DNA of 64,000 nucleotides, from assembly GCA_021234155.1 (NCBI GenBank), contig JAJEKV010000055.1:1221090-1285089 (forward strand), read 5' to 3'. Below the pieces are notes generated by a model. It was not told where the DNA came from, did not search any database, and saw only the letters and a program-made list of their open reading frames with translations. The position numbers were made by a program, and so were the translations under genes. Shown here piece by piece: positions 1 through 12,060 of the stretch; within the stretch, counting starts at the first letter, position 1; each line of letters starts with the position of its first letter. Source of the DNA: Isoetes taiwanensis. Taxonomy: Eukaryota; Streptophyta; Lycopodiopsida; Isoetales; Isoetaceae.

Positions 1-16
1 TAATAATCAAATTTCA

Positions 17-160
<144 letters not shown>

Positions 161-203
161 CAATGGCGCACAAAACTAGGGCAAAGAAAAATACACGAGG
201 GAG

Positions 204-1440
204 TTGGAAAGCAGGAAAACCGGGGGCGGTCATCGCCCGCTCGGGGCATTGCGAGGCCTCCACATAGTGGAGGGGATTGTTCATCCAAAAATAAACATAA
301 AAAAATCAGATATAGCAGTGGAGAGGTCGGAATCGGAAGACTCAGGTAGCAGCGCAGAAAACGTCGATGTTGATGCATTGGAAGACCTGTTGTTGTCACA
401 GGAGCAGTCGGAATTAGTGGTGGGCTTGGATTCGCTGGTGGCAGATGGGCCCCGGTAAAAAAAGGGGCTTTGCATCGGGGGATTCTCGCAGATGGTCACG
501 GGTCATTCATAACCGTAAAAAGCAGAGGATTTGAACCTCGTTACAGGGAATCCAAATCCGAAAACAGGGGGCTTTGTCTCGCAGAAGGCTATTGGGCTCA
601 TAACAGGGAAAACAGGGGATCTGAATCTCCCTAAAGCAGAGAACTCGAATCTGCTCACTGCATCATTATCCATAGCAGAAAATACGGGCACCCAAAAGGT
701 TATGAATTCCTGGCAGCAAGGTAACATGGAGAAATCGAATATAATCACCTTGATCATGAAGATGTGGGATTCAATGGAGCACTCACCGAATAGAAGCAAA
801 GAAAAAAGAAGCGTAAATGGTAATGCGTGCCCTACAACGGATCTCTAATACATTGCTAGAACTGAAGGCAGAAAACCATGGCATTGCGAATACCCTGGAA
901 GAATTAAAGGCAGAGAATCAGGAACTACGCCATGAAATTGAAATTCTTAAAAACAAGGAAGATGTGTCTGAAGGAGAAGATGTTTGACCTCGTGATCTTG
1001 GAAAGAGGTGGTAGAAAAATTAAATAACGGAATGATCCGATGTTCGAGCAACAGACAGCAAAGCGAGCACTAAATATCCCAAATAGCTGGATTAGCGAGA
1101 AAGAAGATGAGAATATCAAACAAGAGGTCTTGAATCGCTTTTAGCACATTGGAGGTTCCGGTTGGTTAACCCGTTGAATCATATCAGCGTAGGTAAGAAA
1201 GGGGACAAACCCAGGGAATATTATTGTCAAACTTCAAGAGCTTGTGGATGATAAAATGAGGGTATTGCAAAATCGAGAACCAAGCTTAAAGGTAAGAACG
1301 TTTGGATTAACGAGGACCTCCTCACTCAAGAAACGATCTCAAAGAAGATAAGATAGAAATGCAAAAATTCAAGGAGGCAAGGCAGAATAACCAAAAAGCT
1401 GTTTGGAAGCGCGGCAAGGTTTGCATCATTGGGGACGCAT
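204..1440 (+). pseudogene. LINE A ORF1 remnant with a coiled-coil stretch
   Basis: Two open stretches (204-458 and 531-848) are rich in Ser, Glu and Lys and have no recognisable domain. Around 888-960 the sequence reads as a heptad-like helix with regularly spaced Leu and Ile (LKAENQELRHEIEILKNKED), the sort of coiled coil found in LINE ORF1 proteins, which coat element RNA. Stops and shifts separate these pieces. The assignment to ORF1 rests on the position upstream of the endonuclease and the coiled coil; no RNA-recognition or zinc-knuckle motif is visible. Confidence 0.5.
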
Positions 1441-1455
1441 AGGAAATACAGGCCA

Positions 1456-2628
1456 TCAGGTTACTTGCGTGGAACATCAATCATCTAAACAAGGGAAAGG
1501 TTGAGGAGATGGGAGATGTACTAGCATCAGTAGATATGGCATTTTTTGTAGAGACTTGGGAGCATGAAGAAAGCGGGCTTCCAGAAATACCAGGGTTCGT
1601 GGTTCTGCATTCAACATGGAATAGAAAAGGGTGGCGCAGGAGAGGATATGGGGGGATTGCGTGCTACGTAAGAACGGAAATAGTGCACCTTGTGAGGTTG
1701 GTCATAAAACGAGATACCAAGCAATTTATATGGGTGGAAATACCGGGAAAGGATGGCAGACGGGTCTTTATTGCAGGATGTTACTTTTTACCATTACAAA
1801 AGCACACATACCAAAGATATGGCTTAGATTTTGAGGATCCATTCCAGCAGCTAACGGAGTTAGGAGAGGTTGTTTTGATAGGAGATTTCAATGCGCGAAC
1901 CGCGGGGAAACAAGCATCATTAGCAAGCAGCAGTGGGGATCCTATCTGGATGAATCAAATGGATGAAGGTGAGTTAGAACTGGCAGGTTGGAATCGTATC
2001 ACATCGGATACAGATAAGTGGCCTACCGCAAATGGGGAACCATTTATTGGGAATGTGCAGTGGTCTAAACCTTGTGATTTACAATGGGGTTAAGCATTTT
2101 GCAAGCACGGATAAGTGCATCTGTAAAGGAAAGAGTATTGTGGATTACTTTATTGCATCTGAGCTATTTGCGGAGCAAGTGACATACTTGCATGTATCAG
2201 ACATTAGGAAAGAATCGGATCATGTCCCAATGATAGTACACATTGCTGCAACGGGGGAAATTAAGCAAGAGAAGGAAACTAGCAAGGGAGGTATACGGGT
2301 GAATCAGAAAAAGGCAGAGCAATATATGACATATTGCGAGCAACGGGTGGGAGGCACAGCATGGCCCCAGGGTGCTGCAAAGATAAGCGAGGTTTTGACC
2401 TCTTTGGTGCTAGAGGCAGCAAATACATGCTTTAGCTCAGGAAGGCGGGAAAAAGGTCTACCCTGCAATGGGTGGTTCGATGAAGAATGCAAACTTAAGA
2501 GGGAACAATATAAAGGTGCACAGGGGGGGTACAGAATGGAATTGATTAAAAGCACAAAAAGGCTGGTCGATATAAGAAAAGAGCATTCCTGCGACTTAAG
2601 CAAGAGGAGCTGGTTGCTAGCTTGGTGA
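1456..2628 (+). pseudogene. LINE A apurinic-type endonuclease domain and linker
   Basis: The domain would nick the target strand to prime reverse transcription. Motifs of the exonuclease-endonuclease-phosphatase fold appear in order: LLAWNINHLNKGK near 1460, FFVETW near 1540, GGIACYVR near 1650, LIGDFNAR near 1877 and SDHVPM near 2216. The first five lie in one frame up to 2093; the rest continues in another frame from about 2032, so a frameshift sits near 2040-2090. The linker before the RT contains WFDEECKLKREQYKGA near 2474, a motif repeated in the LINE at 40.7 kb. The fold is nearly complete but the frame is broken, so no product is expected. Confidence 0.85.
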
Positions 2629-3990
2629 TTGACCCTAACAAGTTTTGGAAAAAGATGAAAGAAGGGAGGCAACATGCGCAGCATTTGCAATTGGAGGATC
2701 TTGTGGCACAAGTCCAAAGTCTTTATCACATCAATGATATACCAGAAAACCAACAGAAAATCAGGACTCATTTCTCATTCACCATCAATGATGTATGTGA
2801 AGGTTTGAACAAACTGGCTAATGGAAAAGCGGCAGATACATTGGGCTTAGTGGCCGAAATGCTCAAATGGGCAGGAGGGGGAGTAGCAAGCAAAATAACA
2901 CAGATGTTCAATGATGCAACGCAAGAAGGTTTCCCCACAGAATGGCAAATCAATAGGGTTGTACCCATACATAAAGCTGGTAATGAGCGCGACCCGAATA
3001 ACTACCGCATGATTATGGTAAGCAATCTTTTTGCAAAGCTATTTGCCAATATTATTGAAAGCAAGATTAGTGTTTGGGCAGAGATGCATAATGTCCGAGC
3101 TAAGGGTCAAGCGTGCTTTAGGCCAAGAAAATGCACCACTGATCACCTAGTGACCTTCCGAGCTATGATAGACCGCAATAAAAAGGGACAAGAAAACCTA
3201 TGTTTGCAGGATTTGTAGATTTCACTAAAAGCGTTTGACATGGTTCATCTGGGAATTTGTGGGAAAGCTTGGAACAATGCGGTGCGCGAACAACTAAGAA
3301 ATGCAGTAAGGTTGATATATGAGAGGGTTATTGTAAAACTATCCTTCCCTTTTGATCATAATGATGTGCAAGTGGAGAGCAATTCTGGTGTCAAACAAGG
3401 ATGTCCTTTATCACCAACCTTGTTTGGAATTTTCATAGACGATTTAGAGGGTGGATAACCATGCAGGGGGGAGATGGGATAAGACTTGCAGGGCATGTCA
3501 TTCTCTTGCTGCTCTACGCGGACGACATTGTATTGCTATCACGCTTGATAAAGAGGGGATGCAGAAACACTTGGACACACTATCGACATTTTGTGATGCA
3601 ACAGTATGAAAGTCAATTTGGGAAAGACCAAATCAAATTGTGATATTCGAACTAACCCGGATCAGAACTATACATTTTCATATAAAGGGGAGTCGGTAGA
3701 GATTTCTAGCACCTACAAATATCTAGGGCTCATTGTAGACAAGCACTTTAGGTGGAATCAAACGGTGGGAGCAAGGGGTTAATGGAGGGTTGAAAGCGTT
3801 CTTTGCTATGCAAAAGAAATGCTTAAAAGCGAGATATCTCCGGAACTTTGAGCTAAAAAGATGTTGTTCAAAACACTAGTATGCATAAGATGTAGTGTTA
3901 TATGGATGTGAAGTCCGGGGGCCCTGACTCTCACTTGAGCTATGGCAAAAAATAGAGCGAGTGCAAAAGAAAAAGTTTCTACACACCGAG
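2622..3990 (+). pseudogene. LINE A reverse transcriptase
   Basis: Reverse transcriptase motifs follow in order: LANGKAADTLGLVAEMLKWA near 2812, VVPIHKAGN near 2959, NYRMIMVSNLFAKLF near 3000, GVKQGCPLSPTLFGIFID near 3388 and the catalytic YADD of LLLYADDIVLLS near 3510. The region changes frame near 3220, 3400-3460 and 3640 and contains stops after 3780, so it is inactive although the YADD box itself survives. The palm-to-thumb piece SSTYKYLGLIVD is readable near 3706 in a broken context. The same motif series is present in copies B, C and E. Confidence 0.9.
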
Positions 3991-4209
3991 CTTGGAGTTA
4001 AAATGCAACCTCGTATGACATGATGTTTGGTAGAATGCGGTATGATGCACCGGAATGTGAAGCTTTATGTCGCTTTCTAACATATTTAAGCGAGATGGGG
4101 GTTAGAGGAAGAAAGTTACCCGCCGCTAGCACTAAATGCGACAATGGATAAGGGATGGTATGCGATATATGAATATGGCTGCTAAAAATGGGGTCTTCAG
4201 ATTCAAGAC

Positions 4210-4743
4210 TTGGCACGCAATAAGAACCGAATCCATGACTGGGTAAGAGACACCGTTCAAGCAAGAATCTGGCACACACCTGGTATCAAAATGTTGCAGT
4301 ATAGGGAGAAGATGAATCCAACACTACAGGCAATGAGGTACTTGGGTGAGAACCTCTCCCTAGCAAAAAGGCATGCTATCTGCCGGATGAGGCTGAGTGC
4401 GCACCACTTAAGTGTAGAGGTCGGCAGGTGGTATAACATTCAGAGGGAATACCGAACGTGCCAGGCATGTGGGTCAGATGAAATAGAGGACGAGGAACAT
4501 GCAATTTTACTCTGTCCAGCGTATCAAGCCCTGCGGGATAGGTTTGGTTTTAGTATACTTAATTTACAACAATTCTTCGACATGCCAGCTACTATAGTAG
4601 GTAGTTTTTTAATTGATATGTTGGCCCTGAGGGAGGCAGCAATCAAGCATGTTGTAGAATCCAGCGGAGACGAGGAAGAAGAGAGCGATGGCGAGCAACT
4701 CGATGAGTACTTGCCAGATGATATGATATTTGGTTTTGGATAA
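4210..4743 (+). pseudogene. LINE A C-terminal domain with Cys/His knuckle
   Basis: This 177-codon open stretch is the C-terminal part of the LINE ORF2 protein. It has a knuckle of the form CxxC-x(n)-H-x4-C (CQACGS at about 4462, HAILLCPAY at about 4498), thought in LINEs to help bind template RNA, then an acidic tail (GDEEEESDGEQLDEY). Close relatives occur in copies B (5797-5860), C (9168-9230) and D (9727-9790). It is open here but is cut off from the RT by stops upstream. Confidence 0.8.
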
Positions 4744-4815
4744 GTTTTATGGTTGTACTCTGTCTTATAGACCTGATGGTCTGACAAGACGAAATAATAC
4801 AAATCACTTCACTTC

Positions 4816-5012
<197 letters not shown>

Positions 5013-5019
5013 ACCCCCC

Positions 5020-6131
5020 AGCGGTAGAAAGCAATATTGGCGTGAAACAGGGATGCCCGTTGTCCCCCACATTGTTTGGCCTGTTTATTGATAGCCTTGA
5101 AGCTTGGCTTAATACTAATTGCCCAGGAGGAATGGAATTACATGGATATATTGTTCAGTTACTCATGTATGCAGATGATGTGGTCATTTTTGCACGGTCA
5201 AAAGAGCACATGCAGGAACACTTAAACGGATTGGCTGATTTCTGTGACCACACTGGTATGCAGGTAAATTTGGATAAAACAAACATCATGGTCGTTGGGG
5301 CCCTTAGACAAGAGCCAATTTTCAGCTATAAGGGAAATTCTGTAACTATGTTTGCGACTCTTACAAATACTTGGGTCTTATTTTCAGCAGAAACCATAGG
5401 TGGAATGCATGTATTACACAACGAGTTGCTGGAGGGGAAAGAGCACTATATGCATTACAGAGCATGTGTCGAAGAATACATTTATGGTCCTGGACTCTTA
5501 AGGTGAAATTGTATCAATCCCTGGTGCAGAGTGTGCTTTTGTATGGGTGCGAAGTTTGGGGGCCAGGTCTTCCTCAATGTCTATGGGCTGATATGGAGCA
5601 AGTCTTGAAGAAGTTTTTAAGGCTAGAGCTAGGAGTCAAGACCCAAACACCATACCCAATGATGTTAGTAGAAAGCATTTACAGGCAAATATATCAATGC
5701 AGAAGAGACACAAGCAGGATCCGTCTTAGCTCACATCATTTGGGGGTGGAAACAGGTAGATGGGGACATATCATACCGAGAGATCAAAGGTATTGTAAGG
5801 TTTATAACACAAATCAGGTTGAAGACGAGGATCATACATTACTTCGATGTGTGGCATATGATACATTAAGGGTTAAATATGGAATAGACCATGTAGATCT
5901 CCCGACTCTCTTCACATATGATAGTGATATGCTGGGGAGTTATTTGATTGAACTTTTGCGACATAGAGATACATGTTTAGAATCACAATAGAATATTGAT
6001 GAGGGTGATTCAGATAACTGGAGTGAGAGTGATGAGCTAGATGAGGATATGGAAACTCATCTATTATTTTATGAAGATATTTAAACTGATTGTCTAATAG
6101 GCCTTTGAGGCCTCCCAATGGACATAATAAA
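5020..6131 (+). mobile_element. LINE copy B, 5'-truncated
   Basis: This copy begins inside the reverse transcriptase (GVKQGCPLSPTLFGLFID near 5040) and runs to a 3' UTR ending ...CATAATAAAC, where another CT/CCCT microsatellite starts. The catalytic box is MYADDVV near 5167 and the thumb strand GMQVNLDKTN near 5256. Beyond a frameshift near 5370-5500 the second part reads LYGCEVWGPG near 5537, then a Cys/His knuckle (DEDHTLLRCVAYDTLR near 5826). The terminal acidic segment is broken by a TAG at 5989. Truncation at the 5' end is normal for target-primed reverse transcription. Confidence 0.9.
5026..5991 (+). pseudogene. LINE B reverse transcriptase and C-terminal knuckle, frameshifted
   Basis: The first frame (to 5506) holds the second half of the RT palm with an intact YADD and the sequence HTGMQVNLDKTNIMVVGAL. 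The second frame (5371-5991) holds the thumb, the LLYGCEVWGPG motif, the ELGVKTQTPY motif and the knuckle. The overlap means one frameshift between them. The motifs match copies A, C and E, so this is the same broad LINE lineage, but the wording differs enough that B is not a recent duplicate of A. Confidence 0.85.
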
Positions 6132-6132
6132 C

Positions 6133-6174
6133 TCTCTCTCTCTCTCCCTCCCTCCCTCCCTCCCTCCCTCCCTC
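6133..6174. repeat. (CT)n(CCCT)n microsatellite at the 3' edge of LINE B
   Basis: A short CT run followed by about seven CCCT units; same compound design as at 19-160 and 9626-9671. Confidence 0.95.
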
Positions 6175-6365
6175 GATGATGATGACTATTACAGCAGACA
6201 TAAGAGTCATTCCTGCTTGATGCAATGTGTTGTCACACATTCTCGAATGTTTATCAATGTGAATGTTAGTAGAGCCTGCTATTCAAATGAATGGCAAGAA
6301 AATTAACAGGAGAGGAGAAATCCTAGATGCAGATGTGACTGTCACTATCTCTCCATTGTTGTTAG

Positions 6366-6731
6366 GTGATAAGTAGAAGGTTCTTAATAAAGGTATTTGC
6401 AGATGGTACATGGTCTTTTAGCAAGTTTAACAAGAGGATTTGCAAGGGCAGAGTTTGTGTAGAGAATGGCTTTGGGATTGTAAAAGAGAAATTCAGGATC
6501 CTTAAGGCTTTGCCTATTCACGTTGGCAGGCAGCCAAGATTATTCATGCCACGTGTGCTATGGAACTTCGGCATAATGGAAGATTTGGGAATGGAGATGT
6601 TGCCCTTGGAGGCTGACTTGCCAAACACCAACTACTATGAGATAGAAGAAATCAACAAGAAAATGAAGAAGGAAGGAGACTTAATCAGACATGTCATGTA
6701 CCAGAACAGGGATGGCAAAAATGTTGCTTGA
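6366..6731 (+). pseudogene. PIF/Harbinger-type transposase C-terminal fragment
   Basis: The open stretch contains FNKRICKGRVCVENGFGIVK, which fits the C-terminal block of DDE_4 (HARBI1-like) transposases, where an Asn-x-x-x-Ser/Cys-x-x-Arg segment precedes ENxFGxxKxxFRIL; here the latter reads ENGFGIVKEKFRIL. It continues with a Trp-Asn-Phe motif (VLWNFGIM) in place of the usual LHN and ends in a charged tail. The final catalytic Glu would be the one in VEN. The N-terminal two thirds, including both catalytic Asp residues, are missing, so this is a remnant. No terminal inverted repeats were found. Another nuclease-fold transposase is possible but less likely. Confidence 0.6.
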
Positions 6732-6734
6732 CTT

Positions 6735-7100
6735 CTATTCAGATATTTCTACTTTTATTGAATTGCATTCTCATATGCTTTCACTCATTCATTGTCACAG
6801 ACTGATATGCAAAATTGCATGACAATACTTCATTCTTCACCACATGACTATCATTCTAATTGCTTTCCCATTTTTGGGAAAAGCTGCTTTCATTCAATTC
6901 AATCTCAGCTTACAAATTTAAGTTTTCATGTGAATCTTTTAGGGTATTCAGTTTTAGGGGATTGTAAGGATCTGCATTTGAAATTTGTTCAGGTCACTTG
7001 TGTGGTTTGGAAAATACAGACATTTGATTTGAAGTCAATTTTTAGTCAATGAAAGTCAACTCAGCATAATCAGGTTCTCCACAGATTCATAGAATAACTG
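6735..7100. other. noncoding spacer
   Basis: AT-rich sequence with scattered stops in all frames. No coding, repeat or RNA signal is visible. Confidence 0.6.
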
Positions 7101-9420
7101 ATACTTGAGGCAATTATGTGGGTGAACTAGCACCTGAATCTGACCACATGCCCCTACACATTGCCCTGCAAATAGAAGCAACGAAAAACAAAGAACAATC
7201 CACATTCTTTCAACCAAAATTGAAAATCAGCTATGAGCGAAATCTTGAGTACAAAAGGCATGTAGAAGATTTGCTGGGTGAATACACATGGTCAGGTGAC
7301 TTGCAAGAGGATGCAATGCAATCTAAGAACATACTTTTTGAGGCTATATTTGGCTTAACTAAGAAGCCAAAGCATGGAAGACCATGCAACTCTTGTTGGG
7401 ATAATGAGTGTCAAATAGCTAGAGATTTACTGCACAAGAACTGTATGATCAAACCAAAATGGTACAAACAAAGTTTCTGGTCCATGCTCCCAGACAAACA
7501 AAAACAGACCGAGTTAAATTTAAACGCTTTGGTAAAGCTTGTGCGAGATATTTACGAGAAATCAGGTAAGTAATATGCCCATATCAGGCAAAGACTCAAA
7601 TATGTTCACCATAATGGAAGTAAAAGAGATATTATCAGATTTGGCTTATAATAAAGTCCATGATTTAGATGGCATGTGTGTGAAACCATTGGAATTGGGG
7701 GGCAAGATGAGATACTCCCAGTTTGCTAAATAAGAGTGTGAGGCAAAGATTACCTCTCTTCTGAAAGAAGAATAGGGTACATCCCATCTACAAATCAGGG
7801 GACAAACAAGTGGTTGATAATTATAGGACAATTTTGATTGGCAGTGTGTTTGCCAAAATACTAGGAAGCTTATTGGAGGTAAAATTAAACACGTGGGCCG
7901 AACTGAAAGAGGTGTGCTCCAGAGGACAAGCTGGATTCAGGAAAGGACATAGTACATTAGATCATATCCTGACATTATGTGTATTGATAGGAAAAAGCAA
8001 AGACTGTTTGTTGCATTTATAGATTTTCGTAAAGCATTTGATACAGTCTCACAAGGAAAGCTATGGGAGAGGATGGCACAACTTGGAGTGCCTTAGGACA
8101 TCCAGGGAGCAAGTATCTTAGTTATACTCAGAAGTATTAATAAATATTTCCTGGGATTTAGATGACCATATCAGAAGCACTATCGGGGCCCGTCAAGGAT
8201 GCCCACTATCACTGACGTTATTTGGCATTTTTATTGATGAGTTAGATGAATGGCTGAGGGCACATTCTTTCCAGGAACCACTCTGGATTTGTACATAATC
8301 CAACTTCTCTTGTATGCTGATGACATGGTTATATTAGCCCGAAAAAAGAAAATCGTACAGGAGCACTTAAACAACCTAGCAGGATTCTGTGATTGTAACG
8401 GCATGGAGGTAAACATCCCAAAATAAAAAATTATGATATTCGGGACTCGAGATCGTCCATCATTTAAAGGGCAAGAAATGGAAGTCGTTGAATCCAACAG
8501 GTATCTGGGAATTGATATATCTTCAAGATATGACTGGAAACAATGCATAAAAAGAAGAATCTCAGGTGGAAGAGCAGCCCTATTTAGCATGCTAGGGAGA
8601 TGCAATAAGGCAAATTTGGTGGACTTCGGTCTCAAGAGAATTCTATTCAAAACACTGGTGCAGATAATTCTTCTATACGGAGTCCCCATCTGGGGACCAG
8701 GAATTTCATCACGGAATCCATATGCTATCATGCTGGCTGAAGTTGGAATACTGCCACTTGAGGCTGAAGGGCTGTACCAAACAATGAACTTCAATCACAG
8801 AATTAAGAATTAAGATGCAGGCAGGGTTTCGGATCAGGCGCTGGCATGTGCAAGCCAAGGATGGGAGAAGGATTTACTTGTGTGGGGAGAAAGATGGGGA
8901 ATTGAAGCACTGGCTTGGCCTTTTGACAAAGAAGAGGCGAAAACATTATTGCGCAGGGTGACTATGGACAAATTATGGGCAGATCCAGGGAGACGAATGC
9001 AACAGTACATGCTAAATACTAATCTAGATAAACATTCGGGTCAAAAATATATGTTCTCGTCTATTCCCAAACAACACAAACATTTGATTGCCAAGTATAG
9101 GACAGGTGTGCATTACCTGGAAGTTGAAACCAGAAGATGGTATAAGATACCTAAAGAAGCAAGACAATGCAAGATTTGTGATTCGGGAGAGGTTGAGGAA
9201 GACGATCACACATTCTTACACTGCTCGAGTTATGCACACATAAGAGAGATTCATGACATTCATATTAGTGATTTTAGTACATTGTTAAAAATTGAACCAC
9301 TTATGCTCGACGCTTACATCAAGGCAGTGGATGGACACCGCTCTCTGGTGTTGAAATTGTAGACACTTATGTAATTTGTGCTCCATGACCTCAAGTTCTA
9401 ATGTGAGCAATTGAATAATA
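7100..9420 (+). mobile_element. LINE copy C, 5'-truncated within the endonuclease
   Basis: The copy starts at the end of the endonuclease (ESDHMPLHIALQ near 7139), passes through the linker (NSCWDNECQIARDLLHKN near 7388), a decayed RT and the C-terminal knuckle, and ends in an AATAAT/AGTAGT trinucleotide tail (9412-9438). Unlike A, B and D its ends are not at a CT microsatellite. Confidence 0.85.
7118..9362 (+). pseudogene. LINE C ORF2 remnant (endonuclease end, RT, knuckle)
   Basis: Pieces in several frames give the expected order: linker to 7573; RT start VDNYRTILIGSVFAKILGSL near 7810; RGQAGFRKGHSTLDHILTL near 7921; RQGCPLSLTLFGIFIDELDE near 8193; LLYADDMVILAR near 8307; GMEVNIPK near 8401; then SNRYLGIDISSRYDWKQ near 8493 and LLYGVPIWGPG near 8671. 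The last part (8880-9362) is open and carries the knuckle CKICDSGEVEEDDHTFLHC. At least four frame changes and several stops make it inactive. The YADD box is intact. Confidence 0.85.
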
Positions 9421-9526
9421 ATAATAGTAGTAGTAATAAAATATACTAAACAAAAATACATTAAACAAGATCTTGTACAAAATACATTAAACAAAAGGAT
9501 TACTATTAGCACAACTGCAAACTGCT

Positions 9527-9614
9527 ACAGAATATATTGATAAAATGGAATGAGTTCTGTTTACAGAATATATTGATCAATTGGAATGAGTTCTATTACA
9601 AAATATACTGATCA
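9527..9614. repeat. short tandem repeat, unit about 36 bp, 2.5 copies
   Basis: The unit beginning CAGAATATATTGAT and continuing with GGAATGAGTTCT starts at about 9528 and 9564, with a partial third unit at about 9599. Confidence 0.7.
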
Positions 9615-9625
9615 TAATATACAGT

Positions 9626-9671
9626 TCTCTCTCTCTCTCCCTCCCTCCCTCCCTCCCTCCCTCTCTCTCTA
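9626..9671. repeat. (CT)n(CCCT)n microsatellite at the 5' edge of LINE D
   Basis: A CT run, about six CCCT units, then CT again; LINE D begins immediately after. Confidence 0.95.
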
Positions 9672-9674
9672 TCT

Positions 9675-10066
9675 TGGTGTGGAGGTAGGGAGATGGGCAG
9701 ACATCGCTCATGATCTTAGACAATGTAACTTGTGTAGTGACGGTGTGGTGGAGGATGCGGCTCATATCTTACTTTGTTGCCGTGCTTATTCAGACTTAAG
9801 AGTCATACATGGGATCAGTGCTACCTCCCTTGAGGAGTTCTTTCGGTACCCAGGGGCATCCATTGGGGGATATATTATTGACATTCTTAAACATAGAGAT
9901 GCTTGTTTGAAAAATCAGAAGGTACGAGAGATTGAGATAGAGGAACCCAGTGTGTTACTCTCAGCAGACACACTGGATGACTTGTTTTATTAACTTGTAA
10001 ACGTCTCATAGACCTGGTGGTCTCGAAGACGGAATAATAGATTTCATTTCATTTTCATTTCATTTC
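9675..10066 (+). mobile_element. LINE copy D, C-terminal fragment
   Basis: Only the last part of ORF2 is present, open to the stop at 9991: GVEVGRWADIAHDLRQCNLC, then HILLCCRAYSDLR, the knuckle seen in copies A-C, then an acidic C terminus. The 3' UTR contains ATAGACCTGGTGGTCT near 10009, almost the same as copy A, and a TTCAT-type pentamer tail at 10041-10065 followed by a short CT run. The 5' end sits on the CT/CCCT microsatellite. Confidence 0.85.
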
Positions 10067-10095
10067 TCTCTAAGGTCGGCCACATGCTTGAATGT

Positions 10096-10135
10096 TTTTT
10101 TTGTCTCTCGTCGTGTACGGCGAGAGACAAAAATT
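10096..10135. repeat. perfect hairpin, 15-bp arms
   Basis: TTTTTTTGTCTCTCG is followed after 10 bases by CGAGAGACAAAAA. It lies in a structured region with a second hairpin at 10235-10265; it may be the end of a small inverted-repeat element. No protein signal is present. Confidence 0.65.
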
Positions 10136-10234
10136 ATACAGTATGGCTCGAAAATTCTTTCGGCCCATTATCCTTAACGGACATTTCATTAATGGAAACG
10201 CCCCTAACAGCAGTTAGAGGCGAATTGTCTCTTA

Positions 10235-10265
10235 ATGCGAGAGTGCACTATGTGGACTCTCGCAT
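10235..10265. repeat. hairpin, 10-bp arms
   Basis: ATGCGAGAGT pairs with ACTCTCGCAT across an 11-base loop. The GCGAGAG core is also present in the hairpin at 10096-10135. Confidence 0.6.
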
Positions 10266-10627
10266 CCCTCTAATTATCTCTCCTCAACTCCAAAGTAAAA
10301 AGATGTTAATCCTAGATATTGGCAGCAAACTACATTATCGTCTATAGTCGGTGAGGAAGGCAAAGCCGAACTCATTGTTCTAGTCTTTGCCAAGAAAAAA
10401 AATCAAATCATCTTCTTAGTCGCCTATAGTTGTAGTCATAGCTTGCTTGTAGCTTTAATAGGTCGAAAGAAAACACGAGCTACAAAACAAAGGGCGAACG
10501 GAGCATACAAGGCCATAATTTTGCTTCATCGGCTTATCGTGTCATAGCTGCTGCGAGAGCCACAGCAGCGCTTGATTAGGCTATCGGGACCATTAGTGTC
10601 AAGTTGGTTTTGCGAATGAATGATCAG

Positions 10628-10709
10628 GCTATACCCATCAGTTAACACTTGTTCCTTGCTGCTAATTCTTATGCTATACCCATCAGTTAACACTTGTTCC
10701 TTGCTGCTA
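10628..10709. repeat. tandem direct duplication, 37 bp, period 45
   Basis: The segment starting GCTATACCCATCAGTTAACA occurs at 10628-10664 and, identically, at 10673-10709. Apart from this and the two hairpins, 10066-10918 shows nothing recognisable. Confidence 0.85.
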
Positions 10710-10918
10710 GCAGGAGTGTACGCAGATCATGGACCTTGTCCTGTTCTGTGGGATAAACGAAAACAGCGTCAACAGTTATGCAGAAACTTTTCGAACGAGC
10801 TGAATTTCGAATTTCTTTTGTTTAACAGCCGTACAACCATTTCTAAGCAGAGTGCAAAACCCCACGACCCAGCATAAGATAGTGTCATGTTATAAGAAAA
10901 AACCGTAAAAATTTCAAT

Positions 10919-11920
10919 GTGAGAAGCCACCAGGGACAAGATGTAGCGATGGCTCCGACCTACAAGTATTTGGGGATCGAGTTCTCTACTACCACCCACT
11001 GGGATGTTGCCATCAGGTTGCGTGTCATGGCAGATTGGAAAGCACTATCTGCCATGCAAAGCAATAGCCACAATGCAGAGTTGTATGCCTGGAGCGACCA
11101 GTCACACCTATTTAGGGCCTTGGTCGAGCCAGTTCTCCTGTGTGGGGCAGAGGTGTGGGGTCCGGTGATATCCCTCACCACCTGGAATGATCTCGAGCAG
11201 GTGCAGAAAACCTTCTTGGCACGAGCCCTTGGGGTAAAGTACACAGTTCCAGACCAGATCCTATTCCAGGAGATAGGTTTTCTACTCCTTCAATGGGCTG
11301 CATTGGAACGCCATATTATTTACTTCCAGAAGGTGGTCGCTATGGGTGATACACGTTTGCCCAACCTTGCTTTGGCCGTAGCAATGGGTCCCCAATGCCT
11401 CAAAGCCTGCTGGAAGGACAAGCTTAGTAGTTTTCACAGTGGGATGTACAGGCAAACAGATGCGTATAAGTACGAACAAAGAAGGATCACAATGCATTGA
11501 AGCTGTACCTAGATGCTAGTTTCCTTCGCAAGCTCTGGGATGCAGATGCTCTGACACACGTTAAGATGGCACACGATCAGCAGCAAGTCAATCGTATGCT
11601 TATGAGAGGCCCACACCAATATCTGTGCATCCATTTGCCCATGAAGAAGCGTAGACTTATAGCTTCCATTCGCACGGGTGCACATCGTCTCCCCATTGAG
11701 AGAGAGGGTTGGACTGAGGAAAGCACGGGAGGATAGGCTTTGTCAGTGTTGCCACCAGGGCACCATTGAAGATGAATGTCATGCCCCCCAGATCTGCCCA
11801 GCATTTATCCATATCCGAGCGCAGTATCTTCGATTAGTTGTGCCTGACTAGCCGCTGCATGAGTTATTGAATACGGCGTCCGTGGACTTGTTGGGGTCAT
11901 ACCTCCAGAAGGTTATAGAT
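10919..11920 (+). pseudogene. LINE E ORF2 C-terminal half
   Basis: An open stretch to 11500 includes SDQSHLFRALVEPVLLCGAE and VWGPVISLTTWNDLEQVQKT, equivalent to the LLYGCEVWGPG block of the other LINEs, then ARALGVKYTVPDQILFQEIG. A second frame from 11497 gives MKKRRLIASIRTGAHRLPIE, and a third near 11745 gives the knuckle (CQCCHQGTIEDECHA, then CPAF). Two frameshifts (near 11490 and 11730) show decay. The YADD part is absent. Confidence 0.8.
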
Positions 11921-12060
11921 ACATGAACTCAGTTGTGTCCTCTGGGGCAGTATTGAATTGTCTTATATAATTGTACAGTGTACCAGCACACTTATTACTG
12001 CTAAGGTTTTTCCCTCGAAAACCCTTCGGGACATGGGTTTTTTATCCTGACAGTAATACG
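10919..12060 (+). mobile_element. LINE copy E (QSHLF family), 3' part
   Basis: This copy belongs to the same family as the split LINE at 33.7-40.9 kb. It runs from the RT thumb (APTYKYLGIEFSTTTHWDVA near 10953) through the 3' UTR. Both copies share a distinctive 3' UTR block, TTATTACTGCTAAGGTTTTT near 11992, followed by a run reading CTCGAAAACCC; the minus-strand copy has the equivalent block at 33720-33780. There is no poly(A) or microsatellite tail that can be fixed with certainty. Confidence 0.85.

Noticed and set aside
10066-10918. CRISPR-like array from direct repeats and hairpins
   Set aside because: Only two copies of a 37-bp duplication with an 8-bp gap, in a plant nuclear context; no array.
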